The notes under the pieces were generated by a model, which worked only from the letters and a program-made list of their open reading frames with translations, made no database searches and was not told the DNA's origin. Positions 1 through 8,135 of a stretch of DNA of 64,000 bases are shown here, in pieces (the stretch's first letter is position 1; each line of letters begins with the position of its first letter). Origin of the DNA: Methylobacterium sp. Leaf123 (GTDB taxonomy: Bacteria > Pseudomonadota > Alphaproteobacteria > Rhizobiales > Beijerinckiaceae). Position numbers and translations under genes: made by a program. Location of the stretch: the NCBI RefSeq assembly GCF_001423405.1, contig NZ_LMNS01000001.1, positions 273,545 through 337,544 on the forward strand, in the 5' to 3' direction.

Positions 1-1
1 C

Positions 2-3000
2 GACACGATCAGCACGGGCTCGGGCGCGGATGTGATCCTCGGCGATAACGGTGCCGTGACGCTCTCGGCCTCTGTGCCGGTCTTCGTTCGTACGACGAAT
101 GCGGCTGTGGGCGACGCCGACGAGATCCGGGCAGGCGAGGGCGACAACGTCGTGCTCGGCGGCGTCGGGGGCGACACGATCGTCACCGGCACGGGCCGCG
201 ACACGGTGTTCGGCGATGCCGGTCAGCTTCGCTTCGATGCGAAGGGCCTGGTCGAGCGGGCCGAGAGCCTGGACACGGCCATCGGCGGTGACGACACGAT
301 CGAGGCGGGCGCGGGCGACAACCTGGTCCTTGCCGGCGTCGGTGCCGACACGATCACGACGCTCGGCGGCAACGACGCCGTGCTTGGCGACAACGGCGTG
401 GCGGTCTTCGCCGGTGGTGTGCGGGTAAGCCTCGCCTCCACCGCGCCGACGGACGGTGGCAAGGACATTCTGTCGCTCGGCGACGGCGACAACCTCGCCC
501 TCGGCGGCGCGGATGCCGACACGATCACCACGGGCAAGGGTGCCGACGTGGTCCTCGGCGACCATGGCGGCGTCAGCTACGACGCGGCCGGCCGGCTCGC
601 GCAGGTTCTGTCCACCGACACCGGTCTCGGCGGCGACGACACCATTGAGGCAGGCGCGGGCGACAATCTCGTCCTCGGCGGCTTCGGCGGCGATACGATC
701 ACGACCGAGATCGGCGCAGACGTCATCCTCGGCGACAGCGGCGAGGTGCTCTATGCCGGCGGCCGTCTGGTCCAGGTGCGCAGCCTGGAGGCCGGGATCG
801 GCGGCCGCGACGCGATCAAGGCGGGCGAGGGTGCTAACATCGTCATCGGCGGCATGGATGCCGACGTGATCGAGACGGGCTCCGGCCGCGACGTAATCCT
901 GGGCGATAGCGGCCTCGTGCGCCGCGACGCCGACGGCCTCGCGCAGGCGGTCTCGACCGACACGGCTCTGGGCGGCGACGACACGATCCGGGCGGGCGAG
1001 GGCGACAACCTCGTTCTCGGCGGCTTCGGCAGCGACACAATCGACACTGGGGCCGGCGCGGACGTCGTGCTGGGCGACAGCGGCGACGCCCGGTTCGAAC
1101 GCGGTGTCATCGCTTCGGTGACGACGCTCGATGCCCTCAACGGTGCGGGCGACACGATCCGGACGGGCGAGGGCGACAACCTCGTCTTCGGCGGTCTCGG
1201 CGGTGATGCGATCACCTCCGGCACGGGCAACGACGCCATCGTCGGCGACCAGGGCCGGGCCGGCTTCTCCGGCGGCGTCATGGTCGTGCTCGAGACGATC
1301 GACCCGAATGCGGGCGGCGACGACCAGATCGTGGCGGGCAATGGCGACAATCTCGTCCTCGGCGGCATCGGTGCGGACCGCATCGTCACCGGCATGGGCG
1401 CCGACATGATCCTCGGCGACAACGGCCGGGCGGATCTCACCTTGGTTGCCGGTCGCGCGGTGATCCGGCGGCTGGCCTCCACCGATCCGCTCGCGGGCGG
1501 CGATGACCGCATCAAGGCGGGCGAGGGCAACGATTACGCGGCTGGCGGCACCGGTGCCGACGTGATCCTCGGCGGCGGCGGCCACGACGTGCTGTTCGGC
1601 GACCACATGCTCTACGACCGGGCCCTTCCGGCGAACCAGCGCGCGGTCTCGATCTTCACCGCAGCCACCGATGGCGGCGGCAACGACACGATCGAGGGCG
1701 GCGCGGGCGACGACTTCCTTTACGGCCAGCAGGGCGACGATTGGCTCTCCGGCGGCGCGGGGGACGACGACCTCACCGGCGGTCACAACGTGCTAGGCGG
1801 GGCCGACGGCGATGACGGCCTCTACGGCGGCATCGGAGCGGACGTGATCCTCGGCGACAACGGCATCATCACCCGCCACGTGCTCGTGGACGACGTGAAG
1901 TCGGTCACGTGGCAGCGCAATCCCGGCACCTTCGCCGACACGGTGATGCGCGACGTGCTGCGCTTCGACCTCATCGACTTCGTCGGCGGCAACGATGCGA
2001 TTGCCGGCGGCGCGGGCGATGACCGGATTTTCGGTCAGATGGGCGACGACCTCATCTACGGTGAGGAAGGGTCCGACGAGATCGTGGGCGGCCTCGGTCG
2101 CGACAGGATCGATGGCGGCACCGATGTCGACTATCTCCTCGGTGACGAGGGCCGGATCGTCCGCGCCTACACGGCGGACGGCGCGGCGGTTCTCAACAGC
2201 GACGGCACCTGGCACCGCGACGTGGTGCTGGAGGAGATCGGCACCGTCACGGCTGCCATCGCCACCGACGCGCAATCGGCCGCCGCACGCACCGCCGACC
2301 TCGCGGAGACGCTGGCGCAGGCGGATCTCGTCCTCGCGGTGGGCGCGCGAGACGGGTCGGGCACGCGCCTGACCACGGCCACGGGGGGCGCCTTGGCGAC
2401 CTCCGCGCTGACCGTCTCGCTGGCCAGGGCCGACGACGACATCATCGCGGGCGGCGACGGCAACGACGTGCTGTTCGGCCAGCGCGGCAACGACAGCCTG
2501 TTCGGCGGGGCCGGCGACGACCTGGTCTACGGCGACCGCGCCTCGAACCTGTCGGAGACCGCCTCCGACAAGCCGACCATCGTCAACGCCATCCGGCTGA
2601 TCGGTGCCGCGGCGGAGACCGGCCTCGTTCTGCCGCTCGGTGGCGAGGTCGTGGTGCCGGCCCTCAACCTCCTGCCTGGCGCGTTCGGCGCCGGTGCCCC
2701 GCGCATCGAGGTCTATCCCTCGATGGCGGGCGTGGTCTCCGACATCGCCGGGTCCGATCCGATCCGGCGCGGGGACGGCGCGATGCTCACCGTCTACGCC
2801 TCGCTGGTTCCGAGCCTATACGGCACCAACAACGTGCTGGCGGGCAACGACATCATCGAAGGCGGCGCGGGCAACGACACGATCTACGGGGACAGCAGCG
2901 AGACCTACACGCTCGACGTGACGGCCTACGCCGCGCTCAACGGCCAGATCGACAAGGTGTCGGCCTCGGTCTCCGATCTGCTCGGTGTCTTCGCCACGCT

Positions 3001-4825
3001 CGGCCGCGGTGTCGATCTCCTGCAGGGTGGCCCGAGCCGGACGATCGCCTACGGCAACGACACCATCACCGGTGGCGAGGGGGACGACGTCATCGTCGGC
3101 GATGCCGCCCGCACCATCGTGCAGGGCTCGGGGCCGCTGCGAAGCCTGTCGCTCGATGCGGCCCTCGCGCTCAGCGACGCCCTCTCCGACATGCGCTCGG
3201 TCATTACCGACCTCGCTATGACGGGCCGGGTCGCGCAGGCCGCGGTGACGGTGAAGCTGGAGACGATGGCGCAGCGGCCGCTGAACGAGATCCTCGCCGA
3301 CGGCCTGTCGGAGGGCATGGGGGCGAACCACGTGATGTCGATCGGCAACGACAGCATCGATGGCGGCGCGGGCGACGACCTCGTCGTCGGCGACACCCTC
3401 GTCCTGTTCCAGCCCGGCGTGGCGCGCGGCCTCGCGGTCCACGATCCCGCGACCGCCTCCGCGGCGGCTCAGGTCGAGGCGGCGGTGACGGCCCGTGCCG
3501 CCGAGCGGTTCTCCGCGATGCAGCAGCATCTGACGGTGGACTACCCGGTCGATCTGAAGTCGGTGGCCCTCCACTGGATGGTCTCCATCGCCTCCCGTGG
3601 CGACAGCTTCCTGAGCGGGAACGACGGGATCGAGGGCGGCGACGGCAACGATCTGCTGATCGGTGATACCGGCTTCATCCAGTTGCCGGCCGCCAACGCG
3701 GCGCAGAGCCAGCGCGCGACGGCGGCGACCCTCGCCGAGGATCGTGCCCAGGTCGAAGCCCGCGTGCTCGGCGCCGGTGCGCCCGGTCTCGAGGGGGATC
3801 TCGATGCCTGGAACCGTTCGGCGTGGGACGCCTTGGCCGGGAGCGTCATCAATTGGCGCAACCCGCTCTATGGCGGCCTTGCTTGGCGGAGCCCATTCGG
3901 CTTCGGCGGCCAGCAGAACCTGACCGCGGCCTACCGCGGCTGGATCGGGGCTCCGCGGGATGCCCGGTTCGACCTGCAGAGCGTGCTGTTCGATATCCAC
4001 TTCATCCTGGGCGTTCCGGATGCGGCGCCGCCGGCCTCCGGCGTCTATGCCGGCGCCATCAAGGCGGGCGAGGACATCATCTCGGGCGGTGCGGGCAACA
4101 ACCGGATCTTCGGGGCGAAGGCGACGCTCGTGCCGACGGTCGATGCCAACGGTCGGATGGTCGGGCCGAACGCCTTCACGGTGCTGCTGCCGACCAATCT
4201 CGGGATGCTGCAGGGAAGCTTCACGCCGATGATGTTCCCCAACAGCATCGGTGTGATCAACACGGCCGGCGTCGGCACGCAGTTCGTCAACTTCCACTAC
4301 GGCGTCGCCGTCGCCGGGAGGTGGGGTGCCGCGTCGCTGGCGACCTACCTGCAGACCTACGGCGCGTCCGCCGCGAACCCGTTCGGACCCAACGCTTCGG
4401 CGCCGCAATACGGGGTTCCGCAGGGGGCGCAGACCGGCGCGGATCAGGTCACTGAGGGCGACAGCGGCATCAAGGTCATCGGCTTCCATAAGAAGCGGGC
4501 GATCTGGTCGTTCGATGCCGGAGTGACCCTGCCGTCCTTCTCGGCGACGGCGGCCAACACCCTGACGCCGACCTCGGTCGCCGGTCGTCCGGCCACGATC
4601 GAGGCGATCGCCCACAAGCCGCTGCTGGCCAACGAGGTGATCCGGTCCATCGAGGGCGGGAACATCGTCCTGCGCGGCGCGAGCCGGCCGGCCTCCAACC
4701 CGTCGAAGTACGACACGTGGTTCTTCGACGAGGCCAAGGGCAGCTTGGTTGAGCAGGCGAAGAGCGAGGACGACATCCTCTTCCTCGCCAAGCGCTTCGG
4801 TGATCCGACGCAATCGGCGAAGTGA
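2..4825 (+). CDS. RTX-type calcium-binding repeat protein (5' end outside window)
   Basis: This is the 3' part of a giant acidic, Gly/Asp-rich protein. The frame is open from base 2 and the first codons already encode repeat sequence (TGSGADVILGDNG), so the GTG at 32 is not the real start. Nonapeptides of the RTX type (GGxGxDxUx, as in GGAGDDFLYG) fill nt 110-1860 and recur in short clusters near 1990, 2450, 2850, 3050, 3350, 3620 and 4080, separated by longer non-repeat segments. In the family such repeats bind Ca2+ and fold as parallel beta-rolls after type I secretion. The last 700 bases lack repeats, which is where a C-terminal secretion signal would be expected. No ABC exporter or membrane fusion gene lies downstream. 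Adhesin, surface-layer and toxin roles all remain possible, and no enzymatic domain was recognised. Confidence 0.85.
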   Translation, partial: DTISTGSGADVILGDNGAVTLSASVPVFVRTTNAAVGDADEIRAGEGDNVVLGGVGGDTIVTGTGRDTVFGDAGQLRFDAKGLVERAESLDTAIGGDDTIEAGAGDNLVLAGVGADTITTLGGNDAVLGDNGVAVFAGGVRVSLASTAPTDGGKDILSLGDGDNLALGGADADTITTGKGADVVLGDHGGVSYDAAGRLAQVLSTDTGLGGDDTIEAGAGDNLVLGGFGGDTITTEIGADVILGDSGEVLYAGGRLVQVRSLEAGIGGRDAIKAGEGANIVIGGMDADVIETGSGRDVILGDSGLVRRDADGLAQAVSTDTALGGDDTIRAGEGDNLVLGGFGSDTIDTGAGADVVLGDSGDARFERGVIASVTTLDALNGAGDTIRTGEGDNLVFGGLGGDAITSGTGNDAIVGDQGRAGFSGGVMVVLETIDPNAGGDDQIVAGNGDNLVLGGIGADRIVTGMGADMILGDNGRADLTLVAGRAVIRRLASTDPLAGGDDRIKAGEGNDYAAGGTGADVILGGGGHDVLFGDHMLYDRALPANQRAVSIFTAATDGGGNDTIEGGAGDDFLYGQQGDDWLSGGAGDDDLTGGHNVLGGADGDDGLYGGIGADVILGDNGIITRHVLVDDVKSVTWQRNPGTFADTVMRDVLRFDLIDFVGGNDAIAGGAGDDRIFGQMGDDLIYGEEGSDEIVGGLGRDRIDGGTDVDYLLGDEGRIVRAYTADGAAVLNSDGTWHRDVVLEEIGTVTAAIATDAQSAAARTADLAETLAQADLVLAVGARDGSGTRLTTATGGALATSALTVSLARADDDIIAGGDGNDVLFGQRGNDSLFGGAGDDLVYGDRASNLSETASDKPTIVNAIRLIGAAAETGLVLPLGGEVVVPALNLLPGAFGAGAPRIEVYPSMAGVVSDIAGSDPIRRGDGAMLTVYASLVPSLYGTNNVLAGNDIIEGGAGNDTIYGDSSETYTLDVTAYAALNGQIDKVSASVSDLLGVFATLGRGVDLLQGGPSRTIAYGNDTITGGEGDDVIVGDAARTIVQGSGPLRSLSLDAALALSDALSDMRSVITDLAMTGRVAQAAVTVKLETMAQRPLNEILADGLSEGMGANHVMSIGNDSIDGGAGDDLVVGDTLVLFQPGVARGLAVHDPATASAAAQVEAAVTARAAERFSAMQQHLTVDYPVDLKSVALHWMVSIASRGDSFLSGNDGIEGGDGNDLLIGDTGFIQLPAANAAQSQRATAATLAEDRAQVEARVLGAGAPGLEGDLDAWNRSAWDALAGSVINWRNPLYGGLAWRSPFGFGGQQNLTAAYRGWIGAPRDARFDLQSVLFDIHFILGVPDAAPPASGVYAGAIKAGEDIISGGAGNNRIFGAKATLVPTVDANGRMVGPNAFTVLLPTNLGMLQGSFTPMMFPNSIGVINTAGVGTQFVNFHYGVAVAGRWGAASLATYLQTYGASAANPFGPNASAPQYGVPQGAQTGADQVTEGDSGIKVIGFHKKRAIWSFDAGVTLPSFSATAANTLTPTSVAGRPATIEAIAHKPLLANEVIRSIEGGNIVLRGASRPASNPSKYDTWFFDEAKGSLVEQAKSEDDILFLAKRFGDPTQSAK
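112..1620 (+). repeat. Nine tandem RTX supramodules, about 57 residues each
   Basis: Nine copies of a module of about 57 residues (171-174 bp) run head to tail. Each has the pattern GDDTIxAGEGDNLVLGG, then DTIxTGxGADVVLGD, then a 20-residue variable spacer ending in a small acidic turn. Copies begin near nt 112, 286, 458, 630, 802, 973, 1144, 1315 and 1498. The ninth copy is the most divergent and leads into scattered nonapeptides. The long period, far above the usual 9-residue RTX unit, is seen directly in the translation. Confidence 0.8.
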
Positions 4826-4859
4826 CCGCGGCCGGCCGGAGGGCCGGCAGCAAGACCTT

Positions 4860-4895
4860 GAAGCCGCCGTCCGACTTTGATCGGGCGGCGGCTTC
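4860..4895 (+). terminator. Hairpin after the RTX gene
   Basis: A perfect 10-bp inverted repeat (GAAGCCGCCG / CGGCGGCTTC) with a 16-base loop starts 35 bases after the RTX stop codon. There is no clear T-run, so it may be a weak intrinsic terminator or a 3' stabilising hairpin. Confidence 0.45.
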
Positions 4896-4996
4896 GCTCA
4901 TGGTCGCGGATGCAACGCGGAGCGTTCGGCCACGGCAATCGCCGCCGAAGCCGGCCCGCGGGTCGGGGCGAGGATCGCCGGAATCGGGGCGAGGGG

Positions 4997-5821
4997 ATGG
5001 GGGCGATGCCGTTTCTGCAAACGATCGCGATCGACGCTGCCGGGGCCGCGGCCCATGCCGACGCGCTGACGCGGCTGCGGGAGGATGGACTTCAGGCCGT
5101 CGTCATCCGCAACGTCCTGACGCCCGCCGAATGCGCGTCGATCGTCGCGGACCTCGCGGTCAACCGGCAGGGCTTCCCCACGACCTCGTTCCCGGCGCCG
5201 TTCCGGTCGCATTTCTACGGCATGAACCTGAATCTCGCGGAGCCGGATCTGCGCGCCTATTTCGACATGGCGCCCGGCTTCACGCGCAGCCTCGGGGAGC
5301 TGATGGCGCCGTGGGGCGGCTTCGAGACCCGCATCCTCGCCCTGCTCTCGCGCCTCGACGGCGGACGGCCCTATGGCCCGCCCGCCCTGCACGATGGGCG
5401 GAGCTACATGGCCACGACCCTGCGCTCGCATCACGAGGGTGGCTACATCCCCCCGCATTTCGACAACGAACAGAAGAATCGCCCGAGCTACCGCCACCTC
5501 GAGAGCGTGGTCGAGGGTGACATCTTCTCCTTCGTGCTGACTCTGTCGAAGGCCGAGCGGGGCGGGATGCTCGAAGTCTTCGACGCCAAGGCCGATGCAT
5601 GGTCGGGCCGGTTCCAGAATCGCGATCGCGCGAGGGAAAAGCCCGACCTCACGCGCTTTGCCCGCCATGCCTTCCATGTCGAGGCCGGGACCATCGTGCT
5701 CCTGCGCTCGGGCCGCTTCCTGCATCAGGTCACGCCGGTGGAAGGCGCCCTGCTCCGCTGGACCGCCTGCTCCTTCATGGCCCGGTCCCGCAGCGGCGAT
5801 GCCGTCCATTGCTGGGGCTAG
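4997..5821 (+). CDS. 2-oxoglutarate/Fe(II)-dependent oxygenase
   Basis: This 274-residue protein resembles the 2OG-Fe(II) oxygenase superfamily. The iron-binding facial triad can be read as H154-x-D156 (in PPHFDNE) and H243 (in FLHQVTP), with R254 a few residues later to hold the 2OG carboxylate (LLRWT). The ATG at 4997 follows a GAGGGG ribosome site and precedes the first conserved segment; an in-frame ATG at 5006 is an alternative, and the longer upstream reading is arginine-rich and unlikely. The substrate is unknown. The gene is followed after four bases by a methyltransferase and then two radical SAM genes on the same strand, which suggests an oxidative tailoring step in one pathway. It is not obviously a PKHD/PiuC-type hydroxylase or an AlkB protein. 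Confidence 0.8.
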   Translation: MGAMPFLQTIAIDAAGAAAHADALTRLREDGLQAVVIRNVLTPAECASIVADLAVNRQGFPTTSFPAPFRSHFYGMNLNLAEPDLRAYFDMAPGFTRSLGELMAPWGGFETRILALLSRLDGGRPYGPPALHDGRSYMATTLRSHHEGGYIPPHFDNEQKNRPSYRHLESVVEGDIFSFVLTLSKAERGGMLEVFDAKADAWSGRFQNRDRAREKPDLTRFARHAFHVEAGTIVLLRSGRFLHQVTPVEGALLRWTACSFMARSRSGDAVHCWG

Positions 5822-5825
5822 GTGG

Positions 5826-6617
5826 GTGGCGCGGATTCCGGCCTATTTCGACGCATTCCTCGCGGCGGTGGCAGGGGGTGCCGCGATCGATCATGTCCAT
5901 CTCGGCCATTGGGACGAGCCGGGGGCGATCGGTCCGGCCCGGGCGCGGGCGGGGTTCGCGCAGGCGCAGGAGCAGTTGAGCGCGGCGCTCGTCGCGTGGC
6001 TCGACCTCGCGCCGGGCCACCGCGTGCTCGATGTCGGCTGCGGCTTCGGCGGCACCCTGCGGGCGATCCGGCGGAGCAATCCCGAGGCGGAGGTGATCGG
6101 GCTCAACCTCGATCCGCGCCAACTCGCGGTCGGACTTCGCCAGGACGACCGGCCGCGCAACGCCGCCTGGGTCGCGGGCGATGCCTGCCGACTGCCCTTC
6201 GCGGGCGCCGCGTTCGATCGGCTCCTCTGCGTCGAGGCGGCGTTCCACTTCGCCTCCCGGCGCGCCTTCTTCGGTGAAGCGCACCGCGTCCTGACCCGCG
6301 ACGGGGTGCTCGTGATGAGCGACATCGTCCTCACCCGGCCGCCGCTTCCGCCGGAGCGGGTCGCGCTATTCGCAGACGGGCTCGAGGCTGCCTTCGGTCC
6401 CTGGCCCGACAAATGGGCGGGGCTCGACGCGATCCGCCGCGATGCGGAAGCCGCCGGCTTCACCCTCCGGGTCACCGACGCCACCGCGAACACGGAGCCG
6501 AGCTATCACACCATCGCCTCGGATCGGCGCGGCACGCCAACCGGCGGCGACGTCTTGCGGGAACTGCACCGCCTCGGCTGCCTACATTATCTTTATTGTC
6601 GCCTCGACAAACGATGA
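5826..6617 (+). CDS. Class I SAM-dependent methyltransferase
   Basis: This is a 263-residue Rossmann methyltransferase. SAM-binding motif I reads VLDVGCGFGGTL, followed by an acidic region (GLNLDPRQL) and DACRLPF as motif II. The N-terminal LGHWDE segment is typical of small-molecule O-, N- or C-methyltransferases related to UbiE, RebM and the tocopherol methyltransferases rather than of rRNA enzymes. The GTG at 5826 was chosen because it lies four bases after the oxygenase stop and starts MARIPAYFD; the open frame upstream runs inside the oxygenase gene. The substrate cannot be named. Tight coupling to the oxygenase, and to two B12-binding radical SAM genes downstream, implies a shared substrate. 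Confidence 0.85.
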   Translation: MARIPAYFDAFLAAVAGGAAIDHVHLGHWDEPGAIGPARARAGFAQAQEQLSAALVAWLDLAPGHRVLDVGCGFGGTLRAIRRSNPEAEVIGLNLDPRQLAVGLRQDDRPRNAAWVAGDACRLPFAGAAFDRLLCVEAAFHFASRRAFFGEAHRVLTRDGVLVMSDIVLTRPPLPPERVALFADGLEAAFGPWPDKWAGLDAIRRDAEAAGFTLRVTDATANTEPSYHTIASDRRGTPTGGDVLRELHRLGCLHYLYCRLDKR

Positions 6618-6700
6618 GACGAATCCAGCGGCCGCGGTCTCAAGACGATATGAGGGCGGGACGCGTCGATTGGATCTCTCAAGTTCTGCCGAGGCTTTAA
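6614..6700 (+). CDS. Possible 28-residue peptide between methyltransferase and radical SAM genes
   Basis: A short open frame starts in a 4-base ATGA overlap with the methyltransferase stop and ends 55 bases before the first radical SAM gene. It encodes a 28-residue basic peptide with one Trp and no Cys, ending in VDWISQVLPRL. The position is what one would expect of a small co-translated peptide or a radical-SAM substrate. However, short frames with ATGA overlaps arise readily by chance in GC-rich DNA, and the peptide lacks a recognisable leader motif. It is listed only as a candidate. Confidence 0.2.
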   Translation: MRRIQRPRSQDDMRAGRVDWISQVLPRL

Positions 6701-6755
6701 ATTCGCTTCCCTCACGCCTGATCGCATCGGGCGCCCCTCCGGTCATCGCGAAACC

Positions 6756-8135
6756 ATGCTCGAGCCGTCCTCCCCCACGCATCGGCGCATCGCCCTCGTC
6801 TGCATGACGCCGCGCCCCGATGCGCAGGAACTGGGCGAGTTGCATCTGCCGAGCTACGGCATCCGGCGCATTCATGCGGCTTTGCTCGGCGATCCCGATC
6901 TCGCCGACGCGTCCGTGCGGCTGTTCGACCGCCGCACCGCCGATATCGAGGCTTACGTCGCGGAGATTCTGGATTTCGAGCCCGACCTCGTCGGCTTCTC
7001 GATCTATGTCTGGTCGGCGCCGGCCATGATCGCGGTAGCGCGGGCCCTGCGCGCCCGCCGTCCCGCGCTCGCCATCGTCTTCGGCGGTCCCTCGGCGCGA
7101 TCCGCCTTCTTCGATCTCGAACCCTACCGCCCGGCTCATGCCTATCTCGACGCCGTGGTCGAGGGCGACGGCGAAGAGATCATCTGCGAGATCGCGCGGC
7201 TGCCGCAGCTCGACCAGGCCGCCTGGGAGCGGGTGCGCGGGCTGACGCTGCCGACCGCAACCGGCTGGCTGCGGACCGAGCGGCGCCCGCCCATCACCGC
7301 CCTCGACCGGATCGCCTCACCCTATGCCCACGGGCTGATGCCGCAGGGGGGCGTGGCCTATCTCGAGAGCTTCCGCGGCTGCCCGCTTTCCTGCCGCTTC
7401 TGCGAGTGGGGCACGAAGGAGAACAGCAAGGCCTCCTTCTCGGCCGACTACATCGCCCGCGAGCTCGACGCCTTCCGCACCCTGGAAGCCCCGGCGGTGT
7501 TCCTGCTCGATGCCGGCCTCAACCTGAATATCGGCGCTTTCCGCAACCTTCGGCTCGCCAACCAGCGCTCGGGCTTCCTCAAGGAAACCCTGCTCTGGGC
7601 GGAGATCTACCCGTCGATCGTGCGCGACGAGCATCTCGCCTTCATCGAGGAGATCGGCACCGCCTATCTCGGCGTCGGGATGCAGTCGATGGACCCGGCG
7701 GTCCTGCGCCTGCACGACCGCCCGTCGGATTCGCCCCGTTTCGAAGCGGCGGTGCGGGCGCTGGCCCGCGTCACCAATATCGAGCTGCAGATCATCGCGG
7801 TTCTGCCCGGCGACACGCCGGAAGGGTTCTTCCGCACCCTCGATTACGCCCTGTCGCTGCCCGCGAGCGTCCGGGTCTATCACTGCCTCGTCCTGCCCGA
7901 CGCGCTGCTGACCCGCAGCCGGCCGGAATGGAACGTCCGCTTCGACCCGCACTCGCTGACGATGCGCTCCTGCGAAGGATGGAGCGAGGACGCGGTGGCG
8001 CGCACCCGCGCGGAGCTGCGCCGCCGGGCGCTCGCCGCCGGCGGCAAGGCCGGCGAGTTCTGGTGGGCATTCCCGCGTCAGCCCCAGCGCGTCACCCAAG
8101 CCCGCGCCTCGTGGCGGCAGGCCGCCGCGCGATGA
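6756..8135 (+). CDS. B12-binding-domain radical SAM protein (first of a tandem pair)
   Basis: This 459-residue protein has an N-terminal Rossmann domain of the cobalamin-binding type (about residues 12-135, with VGFSIYVWS and IVFGGPSAR) and a radical SAM domain with CxxxCxxC at C209, C213 and C216 in a RGCPLSCRFCEWG context. The cysteines ligate the 4Fe-4S cluster that cleaves SAM. No DxHxxG motif for base-off cobalamin is visible, so cobalamin may bind base-on, as reported for some class B enzymes, or not at all. The C-terminal part carries a conserved RSCEGWSE stretch shared with the next gene. Its stop overlaps the start of that gene (ATGA). The reaction is unknown; methylation or rearrangement of a small molecule or lipid is plausible. 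Confidence 0.85.
   Translation: MLEPSSPTHRRIALVCMTPRPDAQELGELHLPSYGIRRIHAALLGDPDLADASVRLFDRRTADIEAYVAEILDFEPDLVGFSIYVWSAPAMIAVARALRARRPALAIVFGGPSARSAFFDLEPYRPAHAYLDAVVEGDGEEIICEIARLPQLDQAAWERVRGLTLPTATGWLRTERRPPITALDRIASPYAHGLMPQGGVAYLESFRGCPLSCRFCEWGTKENSKASFSADYIARELDAFRTLEAPAVFLLDAGLNLNIGAFRNLRLANQRSGFLKETLLWAEIYPSIVRDEHLAFIEEIGTAYLGVGMQSMDPAVLRLHDRPSDSPRFEAAVRALARVTNIELQIIAVLPGDTPEGFFRTLDYALSLPASVRVYHCLVLPDALLTRSRPEWNVRFDPHSLTMRSCEGWSEDAVARTRAELRRRALAAGGKAGEFWWAFPRQPQRVTQARASWRQAAAR

Noticed and set aside
2816-4813. Long open frame antisense to the RTX gene (665 codons, minus)
   Set aside because: It is an Arg/Asp/Val-rich mirror of the repeat gene, with no domain or ribosome site; such frames are normal in GC-rich coding DNA.
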